Assembly (NCBI GenBank): GCA_025403435.1
Contig: CM046348.1
Location: 10,472,606-10,536,605 of the forward strand
Origin: Artocarpus heterophyllus
Taxonomy: Eukaryota; Streptophyta; Magnoliopsida; Rosales; Moraceae
Direction of reading: 5' to 3'
Length of the DNA stretch: 64,000 nt
This document shows, in pieces, positions 36,247 to 49,296 of this stretch; position 1 is the stretch's first letter; every line of letters begins with the position of its first letter. The notes beneath the pieces were generated by a model. The model saw only the letters and a list, made by a program, of their open reading frames with translations, ran no database searches and was not told where the DNA came from. The position numbers and the translations under genes were made by a program.

Positions 36247-39200
36247 ATGGCCAGCCATTGTTTTTGCTCCTCAAGCTCACTCTTGACTATACCTTCTTCA
36301 AGCATACACACAAGGGGTAACTTTTTTTCCATTTATTTTTTTCTCTGGAATTTTTTTTTTCTGTATGTTCCATCCATCCGACTTGTTCGGGTCAGAGTTT
36401 TTGTTTTTATAGATTCGGGTCTAAAAGAAGTCAATGTTAGCCTCACTGTTAGTGAGCAATGCCCTTAACTCACTGAAAATATTCATCAATTGTAGGGGCA
36501 GTGGACTAAGATCCATAATGTCTTAGCATCCGATCAATCGGGAGATCCATCGAACCAAAAAACTAAGCCAAAAAGAGTACATGTGCTCGTTTTTAATACG
36601 TCGATGTACTTTTCTGTTTACAGGTTTTCAAAATATGTTTGTCCCTTTAAATATCATCCTAATTTGTTGATAAATCTGTCGTGAAAAAGGAGGTTCTACT
36701 CATATACTACAGGATTTTTGATGATTTTCTTAGTTTGTTTACTCTTAGTGTTTGAGTACAATGAATTACCCGTTATAATAAAAAAGGGGTAATCATTGAC
36801 TTTGGATTAGCTATGTATTAAACTAATATTTTAGATTCAGAGACGGTGGAAAACTTTTGAGACGTTCCTTAAGTTGTAATAATAAATGTCTTGGTGATAA
36901 TTTGTTGCTTCATCTTTTAACTATTTACAATTACATATTGCCTTTTAGTTGAGGAGAAATGGGTTGGATCTGTTCCATTTATCAAGAGAAGACAAGTACA
37001 TCTGAGACCTTCTAGGGTCTTCACTAAAACAAGAGCAGCTCTTAATGGTGAGCCAAAACCAGTAGAAATTCCCCGGAAATGGTACAATCTAATAGCGGAT
37101 CTTCCTGTGAAACCTCCTCCGCCATTGAATCCAAGGACTCTTCAACCAGTAAAACCTGAAGACTTGTCTCCTCTCTTTCCTGATGAGTTAATTCAGCAGG
37201 AGACAACGGGCGAAAGATTCATAGATATCCCAGATGAAGTTATTGATGTTTACAAACTTTGGAGGCCAACCCCTCTCATCGGGTTTATTTCACTCCTCCA
37301 TAATGGAACTCTTTTCCTTAATATAAAATTCTGTTGTTAGTAGGAGCACAGTTTTAAAATGTGAAATTTTCGTAAGTTTGTTAACTTTTATGCTTTCCTA
37401 GTCTGATATGATGCAAACGTGATATGACGATCCAGAACTGTGTCCTACTAACAGCGCACTCATTATGGCTATTGATTTCACTATTTTGAACGAGCAGAAT
37501 CTGATTAAAAAATCTGGCTTTGCAAAGGAATTGATAATTTTAGACTATTTTTTCGTACCCTACTGCCGAATTCTTCATTATTTCGAGGACTTTCCTTCTT
37601 TAATGTGAGGAAGCGCATCTTATATCATTAATGTCAATGTAGAGCCAAGAGGTTGGAAAAACTTCTAGATACTCCAGCCAGAATCTATTACAAGTACGAA
37701 GGTGTCAGCCCAGCTGGTTCTCACAAGCCTAACTCTGCTGTTCCACAAGCCTGGTATAACGCAAAGGAAGGCGTCAAGAATATTGTGACAGAAACTGGTG
37801 CTGGTCAATGGGGAAGTTCATTGGCCTTTGCTTGCAGCTTATTTGGTCTCGGCTGCGAGGTAAGAAGACGAACCATGAAGAACAAGAAAACTGTTTATTG
37901 TCCTCGAGATTGTTGGTCCAACTCTTGGTTTAAAATTTTGCTACATATGTATAGGTGTGGCAAGTTCGCGCATCTTATGATCAAAAACCGTATCGCAGAC
38001 TGATGATGCAAACTTGGGGTGCAAAAGTGCACCCCTCTCCATCTAGCATCACTGAAGCTGGCAAAAAGATCCTTGAAACAGATCGCTCAAGCCCCGGGAG
38101 TCTAGGAATTGCCATCTCAGAAGCTGTGGAGGTTGCTGCAAGGAATGCCAATACCAAGTACTGCCTAGGGAGTGTTCTCAATCATGTTTTGCTCCACCAG
38201 ACTGTCATCGGCGAGGAGTGTATAAAACAAATGGAGGCTATAGGTGAAACACCGGATGTTATCATAGGATGCACTGGTGGAGGGTCCAATTTTGCTGGAC
38301 TTAGTTTTCCTTTCATTCGTGAAAAGATTAGTGGGAAGATAAGCCCTGTGATAAGGGCAGTTGAACCAGCTGCTTGTCCTTCATTAACAAAAGGTGTGTA
38401 TGCATATGACTTTGGTGACACTGCAGGGTTGACTCCTCTTATGAAGATGCACACCCTTGGCCATGATTTCGTCCCTGATCCGATTCACGCTGGTAATTTT
38501 TTATCGCCCTATTGGTATTTGGTAATGTCATTTCGTTGATCTGTAGTTCTTAGAGTTAAAACTTTTAACCTTTGCAGGAGGATTGCGTTACCATGGAATG
38601 GCACCGTTGATATCACATGTCTATGAACTTGGTTTCATGGAAGCAATTTCAATTCCTCAGACTGAGTGCTTTCAAGGTAATTCAAGTTTGTTTTTGTCTT
38701 CTTTTTTATTTAGTAAAGGGTTTTTAGACATTTTCTCCCTTAATCTTGCAAAATTATCTCTTGAATTTAATAAAGTGTTGCAAAGTGCTCCCAACTCGCT
38801 GGTGTCAGTCAGTTAAAGATTGAACGGAAATACCATCGTATAGGTTACGTGTGCAGAAGATGCTAAATTTTTGGATGATAATCAAAGCACGTCATGTCTC
38901 GTGCATGAGTGTAATTAAATCAAAAGTTTGACATCATTTATCAATTTCAGGGCACTCTTCAATATTTTAATAAGTTTGCAGTGTAATTTGCCACAGTTAA
39001 AAGTTTAGGGAGCAAAAGCACCAGAAACCCCTTAATAAATACCAAGTTAAATTGTCATGATTAGTACTAATGAGAGAGAAAAAAATGAGTTTATGACTTT
39101 TGACTTTTCTATGATACTAGGTGCTATACAATTTGCAAGGACTGAAGGGTTGATACCAGCACCAGAGCCCACACATGCCATAGCTGCTACAATCAGGGAG

Positions 39201-39377
39201 GCTCTTAAATGCAAAGAGACTGGAGAAGCAAAGGTCATTCTCACAGCAATGTGTGGGCATGGCCATTTTGACCTGCCAGCTTATGAGAAATACTTGCAAG
39301 GAGACATGATTGACTTATCATTTTCAGATGACAAGATAAAAGCATCACTAGCCAATATTCCCCAATTTGTGGCCTAA
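36247..39377 (+). CDS. TrpB2: tryptophan synthase beta chain, type 2, plastid
   Basis: Exons 36247-36316, 36949-37282, 37643-37859, 37955-38492, 38578-38676 and 39121-39377 join in frame and give about 504 residues. The Ser-rich N-terminus suggests plastid targeting. PLP-enzyme features include SPAGSHKPN with the probable Schiff-base Lys163, [15 protein letters not shown] and the phosphate-binding GCTGGGSN (312-319). [32 protein letters not shown] and [10 protein letters not shown] are type-2 signatures. The enzyme joins indole and serine to make tryptophan; type-2 forms are divergent from the usual beta subunit, and whether they pair with an alpha subunit in plants is uncertain. The exon 2/3 junction encodes Gly135, where I expect Arg from relatives. 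The frame is unbroken. Confidence 0.92.
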
Positions 39378-40892
39378 CTAATATGACCCATAAGAGCAAT
39401 GCTTTGATTGGATGTACTCTTTTTTTTTTTTTCTTTTTTCTATTATCATAGCATGTCATCATGAATTATTAGAGATTTCAGTAAGGGATTTTAGTATGGT
39501 TTTAGTGGAAAACGGAAAAAATATGTAGATTCACATGAAAGGACAGTTATGAGACACCCTTTTACTAAAATGTTTCCAAAATGTTGGAAGTTGTTGTTTA
39601 CTGCTAAATTTGCTGTTAATTGTGTGTTAAAAAATAATTTGGGTGGTTGGAATTGTCCTTAATTTTTTGATTGTCGTTGCATTTTCAATTCTTATTTAAG
39701 TTTTCCTTCTCTCACTTGTGCTTCAATATTTTGTTTGATGGGATCATAGGATATGCATTAATATTTAATTGTACTGCGTTTCCTTATGCTTCTCCCCATT
39801 TTTTGTTATTTTTTTCCTTTAGAACAGTTGCACTATAGTCGTTAAAAATACTCTACAAGAAGAAATTATTCTAGTTTACTGCGACAAAGGTTTAGGCGTC
39901 AGTTAGGCCAGGCCTGTCTTTTCGGCATGAGGATCGGTCTGGCCCAAGCCCTCAAGCTGGGCCAAGCGTAGCCTAAATCTCTGGCCCAAAATAGAATTAG
40001 ATCGGGTGAGTCCAGTTAGATATTCTTTTAATATAAATTTTAAACTTCCTTCGGAAAAATGTGAGGTGACTAGGCCTAACTCTACGCCCAAGTGGGTTTG
40101 GGGTCGGATTGATCCTCTACTTTTATTAATTGAGCCAGCTTAGCCCAACAAGCCTTTTCATTCAGACAGGCCTAAGTTTTCTTTTAGGCCTGTATTTGGT
40201 CAGGTGGCCTAACTTGATACATTAGATTTTTGTATTTTATGATTTGTAATTTACTTAATAAATTGTAACAAAAATTTATTTAAGAAAATTACATGTTACG
40301 CTATCATGCCACACTCAAAAAGTTTTGCCATATTATCTTTTATATTACATGTTAAGTTATTCTATAAATAAACATACGAATATTTTAAAAGTAAATCTTA
40401 AAAGATGCAATTCATAAAAATTTCCCAAATTATTTTGTCTCTCCTTAATGCAGAGAACAACAAGCTCTTACCGTAAACGAGATACTATTCCTACTTGTTC
40501 CTGAATTTTTCAAGAATGACAAGTCACCCACAAAGTTTTTTATTCAAATCTGATAAAGTTATCATAAAGTTAATAAGTTGAGAAGTTCTAAATCTATAAC
40601 AACTTTTAAAATTTAGATGGAAAAACTTTCATACATATTATATGAGCTCAAAATTTTAAATGATAATTGAAGCATGCATATTACGGCATTTCCTTGCAAA
40701 TCGCAAGCCTATTTGTCGATTTTAGAGGCGTTTTATCCTTGCAGAAAAGCATAAAATACAGGAAACTAGTCTAAACAGGTAAGAACGTTAATTTATTGAG
40801 GTAAACAAAACAACTTCAGCCAGGGAAAACGACATTTCGTCATCTCAAATATGGGATACACAAAAACATGTCGTTTTTCACACTAATGACAG
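39378..40892. other. intergenic with a GGCCTAA/GGCCCAA-rich repeat
   Basis: About 39890-40225 is rich in GGCCCAA, GGCCTGT and TTAGGCC-type short motifs in both orientations (for example TTAGGCCAGGCCTGTC and TTAGGCCTGTATTTGGTCAG). This is typical of subterminal regions of plant hAT-like non-autonomous elements. I see no gene. Confidence 0.4.
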
Positions 40893-41486
40893 TAAGGCCC
40901 TGTTTGTTTCTTATATTCGGCCAACTCTTTAGAATCATTTAAAGCTCATTTGTTTCGAGAATTTTTTCGATTCTTTAGACTCAAATTTAGATTCGAGTAT
41001 TAAGAATCTTTTGGATACGTGTTTGTTTCCCCCAAAATTCAAATCTTTTGAGTATCAAAAATCTAAGTTTTTAGCGTTTTAACTCCCCTTAAACTTTGAT
41101 ACTCGGATATCTCTACTACAATAAAAACTAAAATTTTCTCTCTTGTATTTGAGAAAAAAAATCATAACTTCTTCATTTGTTATCCAATTGAGATGATTCT
41201 TTTTTCATTATGTTCCTAGTGAAGAGAGGAATAAATTAAGATCCATATTGTATCTTTTTAGGATTATTAATATTAAGATTTTATTAAATTTGTTGATAAA
41301 TCAAAAATATTTCAGTACCTCTCCAAACACAAATTTTAATTTTATTCCATACTCAGATTAAAACTTAAATGCACATCCAAACATCAATTTGGATATTAAT
41401 TCAAATCACTAACTCAAATCCTAATTTAAATCACATTAACTCAAATCAAATCACTTTTTCAAATCCATTTACCAAACAGACCCTTG
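40893..41486 (+). mobile_element. MITE copy B (hAT-like family)
   Basis: It starts near AAGGCCCTGTTTGTTTC and ends TTTACCAAACAGACCCTT, which are imperfect inverted ends. The interior has TTAGACTCAAATTTAGATTC, TGATACTCGGATATCTCTAC, AATTGAGATGATTCTTTTTT and AAATGCACATCCAAACATCA, shared with copies A, C and D. It has no coding capacity. Confidence 0.65.
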
Positions 41487-41930
41487 GATGCGTTTTTGTT
41501 TCCCTTAAAATTTAAATCAAATAAACCATTTGAATCTAAGATTTCAAAATTCTAACCCCTTAAACTCTTTAGACTTGGATATATTTGCTAAAGTAAAAAC
41601 TAAAATTCTTTCTCCTATATTTGAGGAAAAAATAATAACTTCTTCATTTGATATCTGATTGAGACGATTCTTATCTTATTGCGTTCTTAATGAAGAGATG
41701 AATAAATTAAAATCCATATTGCATATTTTTTAAGATCATGATTATTAAGATTTTATTAGATTTGTTAATTAATCAAAAACTTTTTTTACTATCTATCTAA
41801 ATACAAATTCTAAATTTATTCACTATTTAAATTAACCTTTTAAATGTACTTTCAAACATTAATTTAGATAATAATCTAAATCATCAATTTAAATTACGTA
41901 ACTCAAACCAAAATAATCCATGTCAACATA
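41487..41930 (+). mobile_element. MITE copy C, immediately next to copy B
   Basis: Directly after copy B the same sequence order restarts (GATGCGTTTTTGTTTCCC, ACTTGGATATATTTGCTAAA, GATTGAGACGATTCTTATCT, TCAAACATTAATTTAGATAA). It lacks the first part of the family and a clean right end. Confidence 0.55.
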
Positions 41931-42324
41931 ATTCGAAATCATAGAAAGTGAGCCTTGGCTCTTTTATAAGGGAATAATTTTTCTGCGTCCAAAGGCGCTG
42001 CTCTCCGTTTTCTATTTCATAAATTCTCATCATCTTCTAAGCTTTCTTCTTGAATCTCATCTCAAGTAAACCCTCAAACAACGTCTTCAAATCTCTCAAG
42101 ATTAAAGCTCAATGTGCAAGTTTACTTACTCTTACGTTAGATTAACCTCTAAACTATTGTTTGTGTTCTTTTTTTTGTTATAACTTTATAAATTTGAAGT
42201 CTGAACAATGGCCAGGCTTGGGTTATTTTTAGTTTTTCTTTCTCTTTTTTTTTTCCAGCCATACTATTAATTATTCATTAGTCCTTTTCAAATTCTTAAG
42301 GCTGGTCAAGTTTAGATTTTGATA

Positions 42325-44900
42325 ATGGGAAACAAGGGTCGAATTCCGCCTCCCCATCTGCAGCACCCTCTTCCAGGCCCTGGCATGGGCTATGCTGACC
42401 CATTTGGCTTAGGCACACGCCCTCCGCTAAGGTCCTTTCCTCCTTACAACATGTTGCCTCTGCCTGAAATTATGGAACACAATCTTGCTGCACAACACGT
42501 TGAGATGCAGAGACTAGTAACGGAAAACTAGAGGCTTGCCGTGACTCATAGAACATTGAGACAAGTACTGGCTAGCACACAACATGAGTTACAAATGTTG
42601 CATGTTCAGATTGGTGCTTTGAAGTCTGAGAGAGAACATGAGATGAGAAGCATGATGGATAAGATTGGCAAGATGGAAGCTGATATGTAGGCGATAGAGC
42701 CTATTAAATTAGAGCTACAGATATCTTAAGCCGAGGCCTGGAGCTTGGTTGCTGCAAGGTAGGAACTTGTTTCTGAAGCGCAGCAATTCTCCCAAGATCT
42801 TCAAAGGGCACATGCAGAGGCACAACAGCTTCTTGTTCTAATGCCAGAACTAGATGGCCTCAGACAAGAGTACGAGCACTACAGGTTTGTGTTAGGCTAG
42901 CTGTGGTTTCAATAGCTGGTTAACGGTCATTATTAAGGACGCTGGTGTTTTATTTATTTATTGTTATTTGTTTTTGCTTGATCAATGTTCTAGAAAATTC
43001 CTTCATTCAACATGTAATTGTCTCTAAATATGTTGTAGGTTTTTGTTTTTCTAAAATCATCTGAGATGCATTATTATCTTCTAGTTTTAATTGATTTCAC
43101 TGATCTTCTATTTAATTTGAATATCTAGGGCTACTTAGACTATGAAAAGAAACTATACAATGATCATTGTTGAGGGTGAGCTCGGTGCCACCGCTGAGAA
43201 GCCTTACTTTGGGGTGGTTGACTAAGAAGCTCAACAAAGTTACGGTGAATTGATAACTGATCTCGATGAGCTTGGATCATCTATTCGAGGTGCTTTTCAA
43301 GGTCTCTCGGGCCACACAACAACTGGTCGCCTCCTTGGGTCAAGCACCAGCTCAGGTCAAATTCTTTGCACTTGTAAGTGGACTGCTACTCGCCATCATT
43401 ACCCAACAGATGGCAAACAACTCATTGTCGGATGGGAAACAATCCACTGGCGAAGGGCACGAGACTTGTCCTCTACCATCTGACATGCCTTGATGTGACA
43501 CTTGGGTCATGGGCAAAACCCACCTAACACCCGGTCCAAGTGGCAACCTATAAATAGGGTGCATTTATTGCATCCAACATGCATGCTCCTTCTCACCTAA
43601 CAAGTTCCTGTTCTTTGCCAAGCAACCCCTGCCTTGAGCATCGGAGAGCCCTTGTCTATTGATTGACCCGTCTTTTTCTTGCCTCCTAAGTGTCCCTCCT
43701 CTTGTTGCAGGTCTACTTGATCCGGCAGAGTCGAACAGGGAAGAGCAGTCCACTGTGCGCAGCCGCATGTGGTGTTGATCCTCCGCCAAACTCCGTTAAG
43801 CATCAACAATCACCTTGAATCACTCTAGTTGATGGAAAAGAACTACACTACCATGGCAAGAGAAGTGGACAAGCTCCGAGTAGATTTGATGAATCCTGCT
43901 TATGCTGAAAGAAGACCTGGTATTTTCTTCTTTCTTAAGTGTAGTTTGTTGCTTCCTTCGAGATCTTTCAAATTGTAGAAGATGGCTTATTACTAGTTAT
44001 CTCTACCAAAAGCAGTTGCACCTTATGGCACTCCTTGAAATAACAAGAATGAGGCTTCTAGTCACCATGTAGGACAAAATGCTTATGAAGATGGCTATGA
44101 TGTTTCACAGGTTTGTCATTTTTGAACTATTTAATGTGTTAATGTGTTTGCTAATTGATGTTATGCTACTAATTTCTCTTATTCTCAAACTGAAAGTAGG
44201 TTCTATGAGTTCTCATTTAAGGCATTGTAGTTTGATTGCTTACAATGTCTTATTCTGCATGAGCTGTTGGTAAATCATGCAATGGGGAAAAGAATGGTGG
44301 CCGTTTGGATCTAAATGAAGATGGCTATTTGTATTTAAAAGTTCATTATGCACTTAAGCAACTTTTAGTTTTCAGTATGCTTGCGAAAGATGTAAAAGAA
44401 ACTGATGAGTCGTAACTCTGCTCATTTTGTACAACAGGGAAGCGCCCCTTTTGCTGCCGGTAGTGTTGGTGCTAGTGCTATTGGTGCTTCCAAAACTCCT
44501 ACTTATGGCTTAGCTCAATCCGGACCTGCTCCTACAAGGCCTAGTTATGACACAAAGAGGGCCTGACTATGACCCAGCTGGTGTCCGTACTTATGATTCA
44601 CAAAGGGTGCATGGCTACGAACCACAAAGAAGACCTGGTTATGATACACAATTATAGAGAGGGACAAATTATGATGCACAGAGAATTGGATATGATCCAC
44701 TGAGGGGATTAGGTTATGGTGTGCAAAGAGGAGGACCTAGTTATAATCCATTAAGTGTTGGTAATTACGATGCATAGTTTAGAGGTGCTGTTGGGCCTCA
44801 TGGGCATGTGACGCCCACAAACCATGTCCCGTACGGTTCGGCAACACCACCATCTCAACCTGTTGCACGTGGCGGGAACCCTGTACAAAGAGGAGCTTAA
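42325..44900 (+). pseudogene. FLX-like (FLOWERING LOCUS C EXPRESSOR-like) pseudogene
   Basis: The start at 42325 encodes MGNKGRIPPPHLQHPLPGPG and continues into the family coiled-coil (LAAQHVEMQRLVTEN, THRTLRQVLASTQHELQ). In-frame stops fall at 42529, 42688, 42727 and 42760, and another at 43826; relatives have Gln at most or all of these sites. Family introns remain (42885-43128; another donor at 43920), so this is not a processed copy. After the first intron, ATYDYEKKLYNDH carries a 1 bp deletion, and a solo LTR (43168-43808) splits the exon. The tail encodes decayed YDxQRG-type repeats (RPGYDTQ, TNYDAQRIGYDPLRG) to TAA at 44898-44900, with more frameshifts. FLX proteins help activate FLC in flowering control in Arabidopsis. 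This copy cannot make a full protein. Confidence 0.85.
43168..43808 (+). mobile_element. solo LTR, 641 bp, inside the FLX-like pseudogene
   Basis: The ends TGTTGAGGG and AAGCATCAACA form the inverted pair TGTTGA/TCAACA. Flanks are ATCAT (43163-43167) and ATCAC (43809-43813), a 5 bp duplication with one mismatch. Removing it restores the family codons for NDHLES. CCTATAAATAGGG near 43549 looks like the LTR promoter and gives plus orientation. It has no retroelement coding sequence. Confidence 0.75.
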
Positions 44901-47645
44901 TCTCTGAGGTGAGCTCGAGGCATTGTCTAGATATTTGTGACATTTTTTGAGAGTGAGTGTAATTGTAAGAATACTTGAAAAATCAAAATTGGATCCTTGA
45001 TTTTCCAAAGAGTTTACTTAACCAAAGTTATGAGCTATTTTTGGTCTTGGTGTTTGTTGTTGACTCCCTCGTTGTGTGACCCAATTAGAAGAGGGGTTGT
45101 CCTTGTACCCCCTTCCTTGTTCGTCCAAAATTTGGATGCTATGATTTAGGTGGGACAAGAGGGAACATATCAATGCCAATATTCTTACGAAGCTTTCTAG
45201 GGTTGGCATATAACAATAGTGCATGGTCTTAATATTAGATTTAGAGAAAATTACATGTTAAAAATGTGTTTATTCATACCATACTCAGCAGAGTTACGCC
45301 ACACTATCACATTCATCGCTTTTTTAACAATTAGTGTGGATTATTTAAATCTTTATTTTTTTAACTAATTTAAATAGATTAACTCTTAACCCTCTTAACT
45401 CTTTTCTTGTGCTTTATTTATGAAAAATGAGTCTCAAAAGACATGTATATGAAAATTCCCCTTGTATTATCTGCTTTTTGGCCCAATGTTTGGTTGTAGA
45501 AGGATTTGATGTATGCTGGTTAAGAAATCCATGCTGAGCGAGACCCATATCAACTGTGTACAACCCGGCTTGTGTTTCACCTTCCAAGTTGCGCCTAAAT
45601 TCCCAATTCATGAGCCTGATTTGACTCATATCCTTGTGCATGTTGGATCGGGTTAACATGTATAGCCCATAAGCCTACATTGGTTGGGCATGACAATACA
45701 CATCTCGAGGGAACGAGGAAAATAAAATAATTTTGGGTATCATTGAAATTGTATAGCATAACTTTTATAAGTGTAAGTAGATAATATATTATTGATCTGA
45801 CTTTTCTTTGAAAGTTAGAGAGAGGGAGAAAGAACGAGAGAAAGAGAGGTAGAGAGAAAAAGAGTGTTAGGGGCTGCGAGTTCACGAATTACTAGTTTGC
45901 TGGCCCCCGTTCGATGTTTGGAGGGTTGTCGTCGGCCGCTCCTCGTGGATTTAGGGTTTATGTAGCTAGGGGAAGTCGTTGTGCTGGTGTTGGTGGTCTG
46001 TTATGAAGATTGGCGACAAGAGTTCTCTGCCACTAGTTAGGGTTTGTGATCGGGGAATCGTCATGCACAGAGGCCATGGGATGCATGACGTTCTGCTGGA
46101 CTTGGGCTGGGTTGGCTGGGCGAGGAGGAGGTTTCGACTAGTGAGGGTTGCCGCAAGTTAGGGGGGAAGGGTGGTTGGGGGGGTTCTAGCCTCTGTTCAC
46201 CGTTTGCCAGCTTTGATGGACTCACTAGTGGTTGAGGGTAGTTCATGCCATCGGGGGGGGGGGGGGAGGCCGTGGTAACCTTTGTCTTATTGTGGGAGTG
46301 AGCATTGTGGGGCGTGGGTGCTCTTCGTGGGAAGTCGGTTGGAATTAGGAGGTGGAGACTTTTGGGGTGCTGGCGTTGAAGGACCTTGGATGCATGTATC
46401 TCAGTAGAGGCTGCTTTTATGGTTTTTTGTATTTTGCTATTTTTGTCTAGGTTTGTTGTAATAAGGACTGTGGTTTCCCCACGTGCCTTCTAGGTTGTGT
46501 TTGATACTATTGTGAGGGTTCGGGCTATGCTGGGTTTAGAGGGTGGTTTCTCCATGTCTCTTGGTTTGTTGGGTGGTGTTTTGAGCTGAGATTGGGCTAA
46601 GGTGTGATTTCTTTTGGTGGTCATAGAGACCACTAGTTGTAGGAGGTTGGCTCTGTTCGAGGGTAAGAATTGGTTTCGATTTGTTGTTCGGACCACAGAT
46701 TCTCGAGTAGGTTTTCTAAGTCTGCTTGTAGACCCTATTTTAGGTCTTTGGACCTTTGGTTATACCTTGGCCAGTTTTGGCTTGTATTAATAAATTGTTT
46801 TCCTCTGGTTGGAGGCCTTTCCTACCAAAAGAAAGTAAATAACATAATACCATAAAATCATATTTATAGCATTTTAAAATACCAAAATTACCCTTTTTCT
46901 CTCATTTTCTCTCTCTTTCTCTAGCCCATCTTCGTCGTTGTTAGAAGTCATCGTCGCTGAGGGTCCTTGTCAGATCGGCACCTTTACGAAGCCATGGAAT
47001 GTGACATCAACATCTGCCATGGACGACAACAACAAGCGGTGCCTTCGATCTCCTTTGGGCAAACTCAGTGTCTTTGGCGACGAGCAACGGAGATCAGACA
47101 ATGGCGATTGATGGGTGATGAAGTTCCTTGTATCTTCAGCAATGGGCGTGACAATCTAACTTGTCGATCTCATTTGAGCATATTAGAGATGGGTGACAAC
47201 AAAGCCACCTCCAAGAACCATCTCCTTCGTTGCCAGTTTTAGAAAACTGAGAGACACATACCAACAAGGCAAAACAAGATTTTAAATTTTCCTTCCGACA
47301 CTTAACAAAGAAAATGCGTTATTTTTTCAAAATTATTTTGGGAATTGCTATTTGCTTAAAACAAGGTTGAAAACATCTTATTTCCTTATATTTTCGAACA
47401 CAAATAAAGCCCCCACCACCCAAAAAAAAAACATAGAAAATTGATATATTTAAAAATAGAAAATAATTAAAAATAGCAACATTATATAGTAATTATTACA
47501 ACAATCTTACCTTTCAGAACAATAATGATGCCACATTTTTTTGTATAAAATAACAACATTATATTTTGTACGTATACTTAGGTAATAATTTTTTAATAAT
47601 ATGAATTTTAACTATTTTTATAATATTTTAAAATATTTGCTATAT
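44901..47645. other. unassigned intergenic DNA, partly G/T-rich
   Basis: No gene is supported. About 45890-46830 is G/T-rich on plus with a run of 14 G (46253-46266). It ends in TTGTATTAATAAATTGTTTT and an A-rich stretch, which may be the 3' end of an old non-LTR element. About 46900-47240 is GC-richer with a short open frame that I do not recognise. About 45470-45700 has repeat-like GGCCCAA and CCCATAAGCC motifs. Confidence 0.3.
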
Positions 47646-47667
47646 TTTTTTTAGGGGCAACTCAAAT

Positions 47668-48484
47668 TTATTCATCAATAGCAATATCCGCTAGTACAAA
47701 AGGGCCAATAAACTTTGGCAAACAACCAATCCATAAAGAAGATAAAAAACTAGAACACACATAATTAGCTAGACAGTGAGCTACATAATTTCCCCAACGA
47801 TGAATGTAGCATACATGACCACTATGTGCTTGTAAAATAGCAACACAAACGTCTTCAACGATCAAAGCTTCAATGGCTCTCGGCGCCCGATTTCTAATTG
47901 CTTGAACGACATTAACAGCATCCGACTCAATCACCCAATCAAACAAACCACCCTGAATAGCAAACCAGGCCCCTTCCCTAACCGCTAGACACTCAGCCAC
48001 ATGCGGAGTAAACCAACCGTCCGTGCGTAATGCTACCGATCCCAATAACGTCCCACACCAATCTCGAAAACATATCCCAATTCCAATGTAGTCAAGATGC
48101 TCCTTGACAATCGCACCGACGTTTACTTTTACCACACTACCTTGAGGAGTTTTCCATTTACCCTCTGACAGAAACAAGACTCTTTGGCGTATCAATTCTT
48201 ACACATGAATGATAGTCTCCTAACAAGCGCCGAACTTGTTCAAGGGAAGCACTAGTATTTTCCAGAAATCCCTCTTGAAAGTACCGATTTCTATCCAGCC
48301 ATAAGCACCATAAAATCATGCAGAAGATCTCCAAATCACCAGTTTTTCCACGGTTTGCAACAAAAGTACACAATGAGCGTAGGGGAACGCCAGGAAACCA
48401 TTTCACCAAATCCCAAATGGAGCTAAACTCCCATAATTCTCGAGCTCTAGGATGAGACCTTAAGATATGAGTTGGGACTTCCAC
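47668..48484 (-). pseudogene. LINE zinc-binding region and RNase H domain
   Basis: The upstream part has THILRSHPRARELWEF, like the zf-RVT HxLxxCPxARxVW pattern with the Cys lost. The downstream part has SVVKVNVGAIVKEH and continues with YIGIGICFRDWCGTLLGSV, AECLAVREGAW, VIESDAVNVVQAIRN and YIHRWGNYVAHCLANY, which are standard for the plant LINE RNase H (RVT_3 type). The two parts are in different frames. The first catalytic Asp (VNVDGA in active copies) is missing. Confidence 0.8.
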
Positions 48485-49296
48485 TTCATCTTAACAAATC
48501 TTACAACTGGTATCTAACTTAATACCCCTGCGAGATAACTGCAAAAAATATGTAAAGCATCATGGAAAGCACGCAAAATATAATTTTTGACCTTGTTTGG
48601 AATTTTACCATTCCATAACCGAGTTCACCACTGATGATCCTCACCTCTTCCTGAAGTACTTTCTTTTTGTCTAATGGACGTTCCCAATTTTGGCACCCCA
48701 ATTTAACTACATACTGGCCTTTTTTTTTTTAATCAAAGTGACCACATCAAATGATTATCTCGCCTCGTCACCCTTATTGGAAGGCTAGTAATATGATCAT
48801 GATCAATGGGCCATTGAACATCCCTAACTCTGTTCATATTCCATCCCCACTCGTCCAACAGATTAGCACTCGCAAATCCTCATTCCCCGCCCGCGTCTTC
48901 GAAATAGGAAGGAAACTAGACGGTTTTGGTACCCAAGGTTCCCTAAAAACCTAAATCTTTTAACCATTCCCAATGCTCCAATGAAAACCTTCCCTTAACA
49001 AGTCACGACCCCATAAAACACTCCGCCACATATAAGAAGGATTATGGCCTAACTCCGCAAACAAGAAATCCCTAGTAGAGAAGTATTTTACCTTTAGGAC
49101 TCTAGCCATCAAGGAAATGGGGTTTGTGAGAATCCTCCACCCCTATTTAGCTACAAGAGCTCTATTAATAACCTCCATATCCTAAAATCCTATACCTCTA
49201 TCACCCTTAGTTCTATAAAGGTTCTCCCATCTCACCCAGTGAATTTTCCTCTCCTAATCCCTGCCAAAAACTCGCCACCATAGAATAGAGATCCAC

